From positions 82,207,910 through 82,271,909 of the forward strand of contig CM061237.1 in NCBI GenBank assembly GCA_030848705.1: a stretch of 64,000 nucleotides of DNA, in the 5' to 3' direction. Position 1 is the first letter of the stretch, and every line of letters starts with the position of its first letter. Shown here piece by piece: positions 33,634-43,536 of the stretch. The notes under the pieces are model-generated. The model was given only the letters and a program-made list of their open reading frames with translations, ran no database searches and was not told where the DNA came from. The translations under genes and the position numbers were made by a program. This DNA is from Heracleum sosnowskyi. Lineage: Eukaryota; Streptophyta; Magnoliopsida; Apiales; Apiaceae.

Positions 33634-36600
33634 ATGCGTACACGAGCTCGAGCACGTAGAGAAGAATTAGCAAGAATAGAAGAACTAGCACGAAGGAAAC
33701 TTGACTTTGAGAACATCAGTGTAGAAAACAATCGTGAATCAAAAGAAGATATGGCAGATGAAGCACAACCAGCGAAGGCTTTGAGTGAATTTTCTCAGCC
33801 AAAAGTGGAGGACATTCATACCAGCATTGTTCGTCCAGCTATTGGGGCTAATAATTTTGAGCTTAAGCCAAACATCATTCAGATGATTCAGAATACGGTT
33901 CAGTTTGGGGGTAGTCCTGCTGAAGATCCCAATGCTCATATTAGGGACTTTCTTGAGATCTGTGATACCTTCAAATTCAACGGAGTTACAGATGACGCAA
34001 TCAGATTGAGGCTATTTCCCTTCTCTCTTAGGGATAAAGCCAAAAGTTGGTTACATTCCATGCCATCAGGTTCTATTAAAACATGGGCAGATTGTGCTCA
34101 AAAATTCTTGACGAAGTATTTCTCCATGGCGAAGACAGCAGCTTATAGGAATTCTATTTCTCAGTTTGCTCAGCAACCCCAGGAATCTTTGGGGGAAGCT
34201 TGGGAAAGGTACAAGGAGATTTTGGCACGTTGTCCTCATCATGGGATGCCGGATTGGATGGTAATCAGCAATTTCTATAATGGATTGGGAGCTCAGTCAA
34301 GGCCTATGCTTGATGCAGCTTCTGGAGGAGCACTGTGGGCAAAAAGCTATGAGGATGCCTATAATCTTATCGAGATGATGGCGGCCAATGAGTTTCAGAA
34401 TCCTACTCAACGCTTGCCACCTGCTAAAGTGGCTGGAGTTCTTGAATTGGATGCAGCTACTGCTATTGCTGCTCAACTCAAAGCGTTGACAATGAAGGTA
34501 GATTCCCTTTCTAATCTTGGGACTAACCAGGTTGCTATGGTGTGTGAATTGTGTGCAGGGGCTCATGACACGAATCTGTGTGCTATCTCAGCTGAATCAG
34601 CACAGTTTATTAGTAACTTTCAGAGAACTCAGCAACCAGCACCTAATGTGTATCATCCCAACAATCGGAATCATCCTAATTTCAGTTGGAGCAACAATCA
34701 GGGTGGTGTTCAGCAACCACAAAATCAGCAGTTCAATGCAAGGCCATATAATCAGAACTATCAACCACCACCTTATGCTCCAAGGCAACCATTCATTCCA
34801 CCGGGATTTCAACCATCTCAAGGGAATTCATTGAATCAGTCTGAGAAGTCTGAATTGGAAGAGCTTCGAATGATGTACAAGAGTCAAGCGGTGTCGTTGA
34901 AAACTTTAGAGAATCAGATTGGGCAACTATCCAATGCATTGTTGAACCGTCAACCAAGAACGCTTCCGAGTGACACAGAGATGAATCCAGGCAAGAAAGA
35001 TCACAAGGAACAGGTCCAGGCAGTAACCTTACGATCGGGGAAGATTCTACAAGGTCAGAACGAAGAAAATTCAGCCGAGGAAAAAAATGAAATTTCTGAT
35101 CAGAATGTTCGGCGCGGCAGCGCCGCTCCCCAGTATAAAAACGGCGCGGCAGCGCCGGCCCTTCTGGAAGAAAAAAATAATTTTGACGCTGGGGTCGATT
35201 CTGTTCCTGATTTGGTACCTAATGCTACTCTCTCGACTCATGTAACTGGGAAGAGTGATAATTCTCAGAAAGTAGTAGAAGAAAAGGTGTTTCCACCTCC
35301 TCCATTCCCAAAACGAGTTCAAAGGCAAAAGTTTGACAAGCAGTTTGCTAAGTTCTTGGATGTCTTCAAGAAGCTTCAGATTAACATACCATTTGCAGAG
35401 GCTCTTGAGCAAATGCCGAGCTATGCGAAGTTTATGAAGGGCATTCTTTCGAAGAAATTGAAACTTGAGGAGCTAGAGACAGTTGCATTGACGGAAGAAT
35501 GTAGTGCCATCTTGCAACAAAAGTTGCCACCTAAGTTGAAGGACCCTGGAAGCTTTACCATACCATGTACTATTGGAGATCTCTCATTCAGCAAATGCTT
35601 GTGTGATTTGGGTGCAAGTATTAATCTCATGCCCTTATCAGTTTTCATGCAACTTGGTCTTCCAGATCCAAAGCCAACTACTATGACTCTGCAACTTGCG
35701 GACCGTTCAGTTACTTATCCTCGAGGAATAGTTGAGGATGTTTTGGTGAAGGTCGACAAGCTTATCTTTCCAGCCGACTTTGTTATTCTTGACTTTGAAG
35801 AAGACAAGAAGATCCCTATCATCTTGGGACGACCATTCTTGGCTACAGGTCGGACTCTTATTGATGTCCAGAAGGGAGAACTCACGATGAGGGTGCACGA
35901 TCAAAATGTCACCTTTAATGTTTTCAATGCAATGAAGCTTCCAACTGATGAGGAAGTGTGTTTTAAAATTGATATGGTGGACAAGGTGGTTAACTCCGCA
36001 ACTCAACACTTGATCAAAACTGATGTGTTGGAAAGAGTTCTTGCTAATGACTTGGAGATTGAGAACGAAGTGGATGAAGAACACTTGCAATATCTTAATG
36101 CATCTCCATGGAAGAAGTTTAAGATTCCGTTTGAATCTTTGGGGTTGTCAGAGCTGAAGAAGTCTCATGTTAGACTTAAGCCATCTATCGAGGAAGCACC
36201 TACATTGGAACTTAAGCCATTGCCTGAACATCTAAGGTATGCCTATCTTGGAGATTCTTCTACCTTACCTGTTATTATATCATCTAAGCTTTCAGGCATG
36301 GAAGAGGAAAAGCTATTGCGAATTTTAAGGGATTTCAAATCAGCCATTGGGTGGACTATAGCGGACATCAAGGGTATTAGTCCTTCTTACTGCATGCACA
36401 AAATTCCTTTGGAAGAGGGAGCTAAACCTACAGTTGATAATCAAAGGAGACTGAATCCTGTTATGAAGGAAGTTGTGAAGAAGGAAATTCTTAAATGGCT
36501 TGATGCAGGCATTGTCTATCCGATCTCTGATAGTTCTTGGGTGAGTCCAGTGCAATGCGTGCCTAAGAAGGGAGGCATGACAGTGGTTACTAATGAAAAG

Positions 36601-39108
36601 AACGAGCTCATTCCTACGCGAACAGTTACTGGTTGGAGGATTTGCATGGATTATCGAAAGTTGAACAAGGCTACTCGAAAAGATCATTTTCCACTTCCGT
36701 TCATTGATCAGATGCTCGACAGATTGGCTGGACATCAGTACTATTGCTTGCTTGATGGGTATTCTGGTTACAATCAGATTTGCATAGCACCCGAGGATCA
36801 AGAGAAGACTACATTCACTTGTCCATTTGGTACATTTGCTTTCAGACGTGTTTCTTTCGGGTTGTGTGGAGCACCAGCTACTTTTCAGAGATGCATGATG
36901 GCCATTTTTTCTGACATGATTGGAAGTAATGTGGAAGTATTCATGGACGATTTCTCAGTCTTTGGGGATTCTTTTGATGAGTGCTTGGAAAACTTGAGTT
37001 TGGTTCTAAAGCGTTGTGTGGAGACAAATCTTGTTCTAAATTGGGAAAAGTGCCATTTCATGGTACAAGAAGGTGTCATTCTGGGACACAAGGTTTCGTG
37101 TAAAGGTTTGGAAGTTGACAAGGCAAAGGTGGCGACTATTGAGAACCTTCCTGCCCCTGTTTCAGTCAAGGGTATTCGCAGCTTTCTTGGTCATGCGGGG
37201 TTCTACAGGCGTTTCATAAAGGATTTCTCAAAAATTTCTAAGCCACTTTGCAATCTTTTGGAAAAAGATGTTCCGTTCAAGTTTGATGAGTCTTGTTTAC
37301 ATGCATTCAAGATCTTGAAGAAGAAATTAATTTCCGCTCCAGTTATTACAGCTCCTGATTGGAGCCAACCATTTGCTTTGATGTGCGATGCTAGTGATTT
37401 TGCGCTTGGGGCCGTTCTAGGCCAAAGGAAAGAAAAGGTGTTTCATGTTATTTATTATGCAAGCAAAACTCTTAATGATGCTCAGATGAATTACACCACC
37501 ACTGAGAAGGAACTACTTGCTATTGTCTACGGATTTGAAAAGTTTCGCTCTTATCTGCTTGGTACTAAGGTGACAGTTTATACGGATCATGCTGCTATTC
37601 GCTATCTCCTGGCGAAGAAAGATGCCAAGCCAAGGTTGATTCGTTGGGTTCTTCTGTTGCAAGAATTTGACGTGGAAATCAAGGACAGAAAGGGGACGGA
37701 GAATCAGGTAGCTGACCATCTCTCTAGATTGGAAGATCATGGGAAGTCACCTAAAGACAATACGGCTATTAATGAGTTTTTTCCGGATGAGCAACTATTC
37801 AGTGTGAAAGATGTTGAACCATGGTATGCCGACATTGTGAATTATCTAGTAAGTAACATCATACCACCTGAGCTCTCTTATGCTCAAAAGAAGAAATTCT
37901 TACATGATGTCAAGCAGTATATTTGGGATGAGCCGTTTTTGTTCAAGCAAGGAGTTGATCAGATTATTAGGCGTTGTGTTCCTTACAGTGAGACCGAGGC
38001 TATTCTTAGTGATTTTCATGCTACAGCTTATGGAGGTCATTATGCGGGTGAAAAGACAGCCACACGTATTCTTCAAGCAGGTTTCTATTGGCCGACTCTA
38101 TTCAAGGATGCTCATCAGTTTGTGTTGAGATGTGATCGATGTCAACGAGTTGGTAATATTTCTCGTAGGGACGAGATGCCTCTTAATGTCATGTTGGAGG
38201 TAGAGATCTTTGACGTGTGGGGAATCGACTTCATGGGACCGTTCATTCCGTCATGTGGTAATCAGTATATTCTGTTAGCTGTGGATTATGTGTCTAAGTG
38301 GGTGGAGGTAAAGGCACTTCCAACGAATGATGCTAAGGTGGTGCTCAATTTTCTTCACAAGAATATATTTACTCGGTTTGGCACTCCACGGGTTATCATC
38401 AGTGATGAAGGTACGCACTTTTGCAATCGGAAGTTTACATCTCTTATGGCACGCTACAATATCAATCATCGAGTTGCTACAGCTTATCATCCTCAAACCA
38501 ATGGGCAAGCTGAAGTGTCTAATCGTGAAATTAAACGGATTCTTGAGAAGGTGGTAAGTCCTTCTAGGAAGGATTGGGCTTTGAAGCTTGATGAAGCAGT
38601 GTGGGCTTATCGGACGGCCTATAAAACACCTTTGGGAATGTCACCATTTCAGCTTGTGTATGGAAAAGCATGTCATCTGCTAGCTGAGTTAGAACACAAG
38701 GCTTATTGGGCGTTGAAGAAGCTGAATTTTGATCTTACAGCAGCAGGTGAGAAGCGTATGGTTCAGTTGAATGAAATGGACGAGTTTCGATTGCAAGCTT
38801 ATGAGAACAACAAGCTATATAAAGAGAAAGTCAAAAGGTGGCATGATCGTCGGTTGGTTATTAAGACATTTGTGCCCGGGCAATTGGTGTTGTTGTTCAA
38901 CTCTCGACTTCGGTTATTTCCTGGAAAGTTGAAGTCACGTTGGTCAGGTCCATTCACAGTCAAAACAGTTTTTCAGCATGGAGCAGTGGAGATTTTTGAC
39001 AAGTCACCGGACCAGTCGTTCAAGGTCAATGGTCAGCGGTTAAAGCCATATTTTGGAGAGAAGTTGAATCGCGAAGTTGAGACCGCGGTTCTAATTTGCC
39101 CAACGTAA
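33634..39108 (+). CDS. Y gag-pol polyprotein, 1824 aa, intact
   Basis: A single open frame. Gag: Arg-rich start, then the retrotransposon capsid domain (residues about 60-260, with AEDPNAHIRDFLEICDTFKF and KAKSWLHSMPSGSIKTWADC). A Gln/Pro/Asn-rich linker follows (320-400). Protease near residue 658 (CDLGASINLM) with IILGRPFL after it. RT: DYRKLNKATRKDHFPLPFID near 1007, catalytic FMDD near 1103 (the normal Athila variant). RNase H: CDASDFALGAVL near 1251, YTDHAAIRYLL near 1315. Integrase: HHCC at about 1463-1506, catalytic WGIDFMGPF near 1529, SDEGTHF near 1590, NGQAEVSNRE near 1623. Two palindrome copies lie in the linker before the protease. No frameshift or stop seen. Confidence 0.96.
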   Translation: MRTRARARREELARIEELARRKLDFENISVENNRESKEDMADEAQPAKALSEFSQPKVEDIHTSIVRPAIGANNFELKPNIIQMIQNTVQFGGSPAEDPNAHIRDFLEICDTFKFNGVTDDAIRLRLFPFSLRDKAKSWLHSMPSGSIKTWADCAQKFLTKYFSMAKTAAYRNSISQFAQQPQESLGEAWERYKEILARCPHHGMPDWMVISNFYNGLGAQSRPMLDAASGGALWAKSYEDAYNLIEMMAANEFQNPTQRLPPAKVAGVLELDAATAIAAQLKALTMKVDSLSNLGTNQVAMVCELCAGAHDTNLCAISAESAQFISNFQRTQQPAPNVYHPNNRNHPNFSWSNNQGGVQQPQNQQFNARPYNQNYQPPPYAPRQPFIPPGFQPSQGNSLNQSEKSELEELRMMYKSQAVSLKTLENQIGQLSNALLNRQPRTLPSDTEMNPGKKDHKEQVQAVTLRSGKILQGQNEENSAEEKNEISDQNVRRGSAAPQYKNGAAAPALLEEKNNFDAGVDSVPDLVPNATLSTHVTGKSDNSQKVVEEKVFPPPPFPKRVQRQKFDKQFAKFLDVFKKLQINIPFAEALEQMPSYAKFMKGILSKKLKLEELETVALTEECSAILQQKLPPKLKDPGSFTIPCTIGDLSFSKCLCDLGASINLMPLSVFMQLGLPDPKPTTMTLQLADRSVTYPRGIVEDVLVKVDKLIFPADFVILDFEEDKKIPIILGRPFLATGRTLIDVQKGELTMRVHDQNVTFNVFNAMKLPTDEEVCFKIDMVDKVVNSATQHLIKTDVLERVLANDLEIENEVDEEHLQYLNASPWKKFKIPFESLGLSELKKSHVRLKPSIEEAPTLELKPLPEHLRYAYLGDSSTLPVIISSKLSGMEEEKLLRILRDFKSAIGWTIADIKGISPSYCMHKIPLEEGAKPTVDNQRRLNPVMKEVVKKEILKWLDAGIVYPISDSSWVSPVQCVPKKGGMTVVTNEKNELIPTRTVTGWRICMDYRKLNKATRKDHFPLPFIDQMLDRLAGHQYYCLLDGYSGYNQICIAPEDQEKTTFTCPFGTFAFRRVSFGLCGAPATFQRCMMAIFSDMIGSNVEVFMDDFSVFGDSFDECLENLSLVLKRCVETNLVLNWEKCHFMVQEGVILGHKVSCKGLEVDKAKVATIENLPAPVSVKGIRSFLGHAGFYRRFIKDFSKISKPLCNLLEKDVPFKFDESCLHAFKILKKKLISAPVITAPDWSQPFALMCDASDFALGAVLGQRKEKVFHVIYYASKTLNDAQMNYTTTEKELLAIVYGFEKFRSYLLGTKVTVYTDHAAIRYLLAKKDAKPRLIRWVLLLQEFDVEIKDRKGTENQVADHLSRLEDHGKSPKDNTAINEFFPDEQLFSVKDVEPWYADIVNYLVSNIIPPELSYAQKKKFLHDVKQYIWDEPFLFKQGVDQIIRRCVPYSETEAILSDFHATAYGGHYAGEKTATRILQAGFYWPTLFKDAHQFVLRCDRCQRVGNISRRDEMPLNVMLEVEIFDVWGIDFMGPFIPSCGNQYILLAVDYVSKWVEVKALPTNDAKVVLNFLHKNIFTRFGTPRVIISDEGTHFCNRKFTSLMARYNINHRVATAYHPQTNGQAEVSNREIKRILEKVVSPSRKDWALKLDEAVWAYRTAYKTPLGMSPFQLVYGKACHLLAELEHKAYWALKKLNFDLTAAGEKRMVQLNEMDEFRLQAYENNKLYKEKVKRWHDRRLVIKTFVPGQLVLLFNSRLRLFPGKLKSRWSGPFTVKTVFQHGAVEIFDKSPDQSFKVNGQRLKPYFGEKLNREVETAVLICPT
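35111..35156. repeat. Palindrome pair inside Y gag coding sequence
   Basis: GGCGCGGCAGCGCC at 35111-35124 and 35143-35156, starts 32 bp apart. The two copies are read in different frames, giving RRGSA and GAAAP, so what is conserved is the nucleotide sequence, not the peptide. Confidence 0.95.
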
Positions 39109-39511
39109 GGAGATGGAGCTATGTCAAGCTAATGACTTAAAAAGAGCGCTTCGTGGGAGGCAACCCACTTGATGGTAATTGTATAATTGTATTTTTGTAT
39201 TTGTTGAGTGTTTAAAAAAAAAAAATAAATAAATAAATAGAAAAAAATTTCATCAGAAGGTTTGGCGCGGCAGCGCCGTGCTAAAGCACAATCCTGGCGC
39301 GGCAGCGCCGTGTCGACTGTTGAGGGAAAAAAAAAAAGTTTGTTGTTGTATTTAGTGGCCCATTATCCTAACCCACTACCCATACCCACTAACCCTAAAA
39401 TTCTCTATATAAACCCACATCCCATAACCCTACCTATACAAACCTATACATACACTACTTACAAATCTCAAAAATTCTCACACATTCTAAACACTTCTTC
39501 CATTCGATTCA
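39109..39511 (+). other. Y spacer after pol, with a third palindrome pair
   Basis: After the pol stop come A-rich runs, then GGCGCGGCAGCGCC at 39264-39277 and 39296-39309, again 32 bp apart, then a leader to the ORF at 39512. A TATATAAA-like CTATATAAACC near 39404 stands about 105 bp before that ATG and could be an internal promoter. Confidence 0.7.
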
Positions 39512-40690
39512 ATGGCATCCAAGCGACAACGGGTTGTAATTGGTGGTGGTAGTGAGGGTGCTAGTGGTAGTGGGGCTGGTGGAAGGAACCCTCGTTCTTC
39601 TTCTTCATCTGATTCTTGGGGAGGTAATGGTGGATCTCAATTTGTTTCTAATGAGGCTCGTGAGGCTTATAATGATTTGTTGGGGCGTCCTATTGCCCGT
39701 GAGAGGGGTCTTTTGCCTACGGCATCGGATGGGTATATGTTGGAGATTATTCAGGAGAGAGGTTGGGAGCAATTTTGTGAGGCTCCGGAGCCTGTTCCGA
39801 TGACTGTGGTTCGCGAGTTTTATGCGAACGCTAGTGTGGAAAGGAATGGGATTAGCCAAGTTCGTGGGTTTCGTGTGGATTATCGGCCGCGTGCTATTCG
39901 TCGTGTTCTTGGTTTTCCGGCTCCTAGGAGGAATCAAGAGGATTAGTCGGGAAGGACTCGCGATGCTGTGGACCTTCAGATGATTATTCAGCGGTTATGT
40001 GTTCCAGGTACACAGTGGACCTTGAGGCGTAGCACTACTGAGCCTACTTCGTTTATGTCGACGGCGCTGAATCAATATGCGCGTACTTGGCACTTGTTCA
40101 TTTGTGCTAACCTCATCCCTACTAGGCATTCTAATGAGGTGACAGTTGAGAGGGCTATCTTGTTGTATGCTATTTGCAGCAGAGAGTTTGTGGATGTGGG
40201 TAATTTGATCCACCAGGGGATTCTCCGTTTTATGCAAGGGAGTACCACTGCGGCGATACCTTATGGTTCGGTTATTGCTAGGTTGGCTAGGGATGGTGGT
40301 GCTATTTGGTCAGCAGAGGAGGTTGTGCAGCAGCCACAGGCAGCACTGGATCATCAGAGTATAATGAGGCTGAATGTGTGGGATGGAGGTGAGCCGGATT
40401 GGTGGGGTCTTGGTTTTGTAGTAGGGGGTCAGCAACAGCAGCAGCAGGAGGAGGAGCCTCAGGATGGAGGTTCTCTTATTAGTCAGCGGCAGTATAGGCG
40501 ATTGACGAGGCGTATCGATGCGGTGCACGATATGCAGGCAGGTTTTGCAGCAGATTTTGGTCAGTTTGCACAGGCTTTGAGCACGGCTTTGCGTGCAAGT
40601 GGGGTGGACGTGACTTTTCCGTCCTTTGGAGCTGGCGCTGTCTATCCGCCACCGGACACTCCCGATGGGAGTGGCTCGGACGACGAATAG
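39512..40690 (+). pseudogene. Y second ORF, 392 codons with one in-frame TAG
   Basis: ATG 39512 opens a frame that reaches 40690 with a single stop, TAG at 39944-39946 (after APRRNQED); the frame resumes in phase with SGRTRDAVDLQ. It has a Gly/Ser-rich start, a central region with ERGWEQFCEAPEPVP and TWHLFICANLIPTRHSNEVT, a Gln/Glu run, a helical segment and an acidic Ser/Gly end. It resembles the plant family called putative plant transposon protein (Transposase_32-like) found after pol in Athila relatives. The TAG could be CAG to TAG decay, or a readthrough site; decay is simpler. No signal peptide or membrane segment, so not an obvious envelope. Confidence 0.7.
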
Positions 40691-42092
40691 GTATTCTTTG
40701 CACTCTTTTTATTCTTACCTTCAATGTGGGCATTGAAAATTTTAAGTTTGGGGGTGGGGATGAAAGGTGCATTTGTATAATAGGTATATTGCATGTTAGG
40801 AGCATTTGTGCATGTTAGTTAATTTCTTGTTAGTTTAGAGCATTTTGTTGCATGTTAGTTGGAGCATTTAGGACATTCTGTTTATTGTGATATTTATGTT
40901 CATATAGTTGCATGAGCATGACATGCATTTTCATGATCCCTTAGGACGACCTATTTCTGTTTGGCAGGTAGATGTTGATTTGAGTGTGGTAATCATGAAT
41001 AGAGGGTTGATTTATAGTTTCTATGAAATTGACATGCATGTTATGGGGACAAAAACATTTACACAACTCATTGTTTGCTTTTGGGCTAGATTGGGGGTCA
41101 TGCTTGTTTGGATGTTTTGAGGTTTAATTACCTGGTTATATTTAGAATGTTCTTTATTCCCTTGATAACGTAAGAGCACTAAAGTATAAGTTTGGGGGAA
41201 AACAGGATTTTCATGCTAGTTGTTTGTTGTTTATGGCTAGGTGTCAAATGGCTAGTAGCCGGCTCATATTTATATGAGTAGTCTAGGGTTGGAAATGAGA
41301 ATTCTCATTCCAGATTGTATATATGAAAAAAAAAAAAAAAAAAAAAAAAAAAGAGTCATGTAAATAGTTAAATGCAAAATTAACCACGAGTGAGCTCTTT
41401 AATACTCGAGTAATTAAGTCTGAGGGGACTTAGTCCTAGTGACCTAAGGCTTTTATAGTCTGGGATCCACTGACCTAACACTCGCTACATGGGTATTATT
41501 GTATAAGCCTTTTGGGGTCTCACTCATGGCACGGTTAAATAAGCATATGTGTTGTGAATAGTAGTATGTGTCGTAGTAATAAAGCATGAACTCCTGGTTA
41601 ACCTGAATGATGATGGAGGTGTCTCGAAGTTATGAAGTGTCTACCGTTCATTCTTTTTATAAACTTGTGATTGCCTTGACTAAGAATTGGTATGATTTTT
41701 GATCTAGTGTTAGGAGTATATCTGATGAGTATCACACACCACGTTCCTATGCATGTATTGTTAGTATACAGGAATTTAGTCGAGCTCTGTTTGGAAGTTA
41801 TTACATGATTTGAGATGTTTGCCTAATGAATGGTTTTGGTTAGTCTAAGGGGGTCCTTGCATTTCCATATAGTGGCATACATGTAGTTAGTTGCATTTGT
41901 AGTTGCATTGTTAGATGGATTTTGTGGGTACATTCACTATAGGCCCTCACGAGACCTTACTCGTCCACTAGGGCTGCCTAGGGGTTTAAAGGGCTTGTTG
42001 CATATGCCAAATGCAACCGTGATCACCTACGGAAGTGGTACTAGTTAGTTGTAATAAATTGTTTGATTATGCTCGAGGACGAGCATCGGTTT
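40691..42092 (+). other. Y 3' untranslated region with extra polypurine-like tracts and an A-run
   Basis: No credible coding. AAGTTTGGGGG occurs at 40744 and 41188, the same 11-mer as the true polypurine tract at 42093. At about 41293-41308 AATGAGAATTCTCATT is a perfect 16-bp palindrome, followed within 20 bp by a run of 27 A (41326-41352). Confidence 0.7.
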
Positions 42093-42105
42093 AAGTTTGG
42101 GGGTG
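42093..42105 (+). other. Y polypurine tract
   Basis: AAGTTTGGGGGTG directly before the 3' LTR. Confidence 0.88.
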
Positions 42106-43536
42106 TGATAAGTGGGTATTTTATTCACTTAGAACGTGTCCGTATGGCTTAAAATGAATGTTTGTACTCGAGTTGTGGTATTTTTGATCTCTTTTAAGGG
42201 TATTGTGCAGGTATATTTATCACAGGTGTACTAGGAATGAAGCGGAGCAATCGGAATGCAATTTGGAGCTAAAACGAAGAAAATGGAAAAATTCGTCTTC
42301 CTGGACAGAAGACACGGCGCGGCAGCGCCGTGTTTGAGCTTGCCTATGGCGCGGCAGCGCCGCTGGAAAAAGGAGCAGTAATTACCTGGCGCGGCAGCGC
42401 CGCTATCCTATACAATCGTGGCGCGGCAGCGCCAGTCTGTCTGACGAAATTTCCTGTTTTGAACCCGATTTGCTGATTTTTCGAGTTGAAGTCAAATTAC
42501 AATTCAGTACGACTTGTTTGCACCTGGAGGCATATATAAAGAGAAGAAAACCCTAGAGAAGAGGAGTTACACATACCACATATTATCTACGGAGTTTTAA
42601 AGCACGAAGAAGCAAGGAAGAAGATAGTTTTCAATTTATTCTTGTATTCTTTCTAGCTTGTGGATGCTTGGTTTGGGTGTATTCTTTAGAACCTTTGATA
42701 ATTATTCCAATATTGATTCGTTTTCTTCAATCATGTTTACATTAGAACCCATGGTGACGATTAGTTTGATTATGAACTAATTCGTTGTCATGGGGTTTTA
42801 GCGGATTTATTCATGAAGTTTATTTGTTGAATTTTCTTGATGCCTATAGTGTGATTGATGCGATATCCTATCATGGTTGTTTTAATTCGTTATAGGAGAG
42901 TAGCTAACTCCTGTAATTGTGTGTTAATTCTTATTGAAGCGAAAGTGGATTTAAGAGTTTAGAACTTGCCATGCTAGCATAGGTTTATGCGTGAGAATAT
43001 CATTCGTACTTAGTGTCGTAACTCTAACCGTTTTATGACGACTATGTGATCAATTGAATGCTTGTACTTTAACCATTATGTTTTCAATCTTTATAGACAT
43101 ATAGGGACTAAGCATAATTGGAAGACTAAGTGATTTCTATCTTCATTGTGGATATTATTTAGGATGGTATTGGTACAACGAAAGTTGGCTTTTATCAGTC
43201 TTGTGTATTCGATCAGGTATTAACAAATCACATGAAAGGGCTAGAGAATTGAAGACTATAGATGGATTGTTTAATGAAGTTAAAATTCCATGTTTTATTT
43301 GCATAAGTAATTCGACATAAATCTCAGTTCAAGTAGTTGATAATTAGTTATAATTCTTAGATTAATTATAGTGATAACAAAAATCCACTTTGTTATTTGT
43401 TTTAGCATCGGATAATAATCATACATTGGTGAGTGAATTAACTAGACAAACAACGAGTCCCTGTAGGAACGAACCTTATTTGCTATCTTTATTACTTGAG
43501 ATCACGTGCACTTGCGTGTTGAGATTGGTCGTAACA
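42106..43536 (+). repeat. Y 3' LTR
   Basis: 1431 bp. All four palindromes are perfect here (42316, 42348, 42388, 42420), with the 32, 40, 32 spacing. Confidence 0.96.

Larger units (their letters stand above)
32061..43536 (+). mobile_element. Element Y: near-intact Athila-type Gypsy retrotransposon
   Basis: LTRs 32061-33491 and 42106-43536, both 1431 bp with four differences; exact TSD ATTGG (32056-32060, 43537-43541). Interior: tRNA-Asp PBS, one uninterrupted 1824-codon gag-pol, a second ORF split by one TAG, a long 3' untranslated region and polypurine tract. The gag-pol type, primer and extra 3' ORF place it in the Athila lineage. It is the youngest element in the window and the best candidate for recent activity. 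Confidence 0.96.

Noticed and set aside
36940..36953. FMDD instead of YVDD/YIDD in the Y reverse transcriptase as a defect
   Set aside because: FMDD is usual for Athila-type elements.
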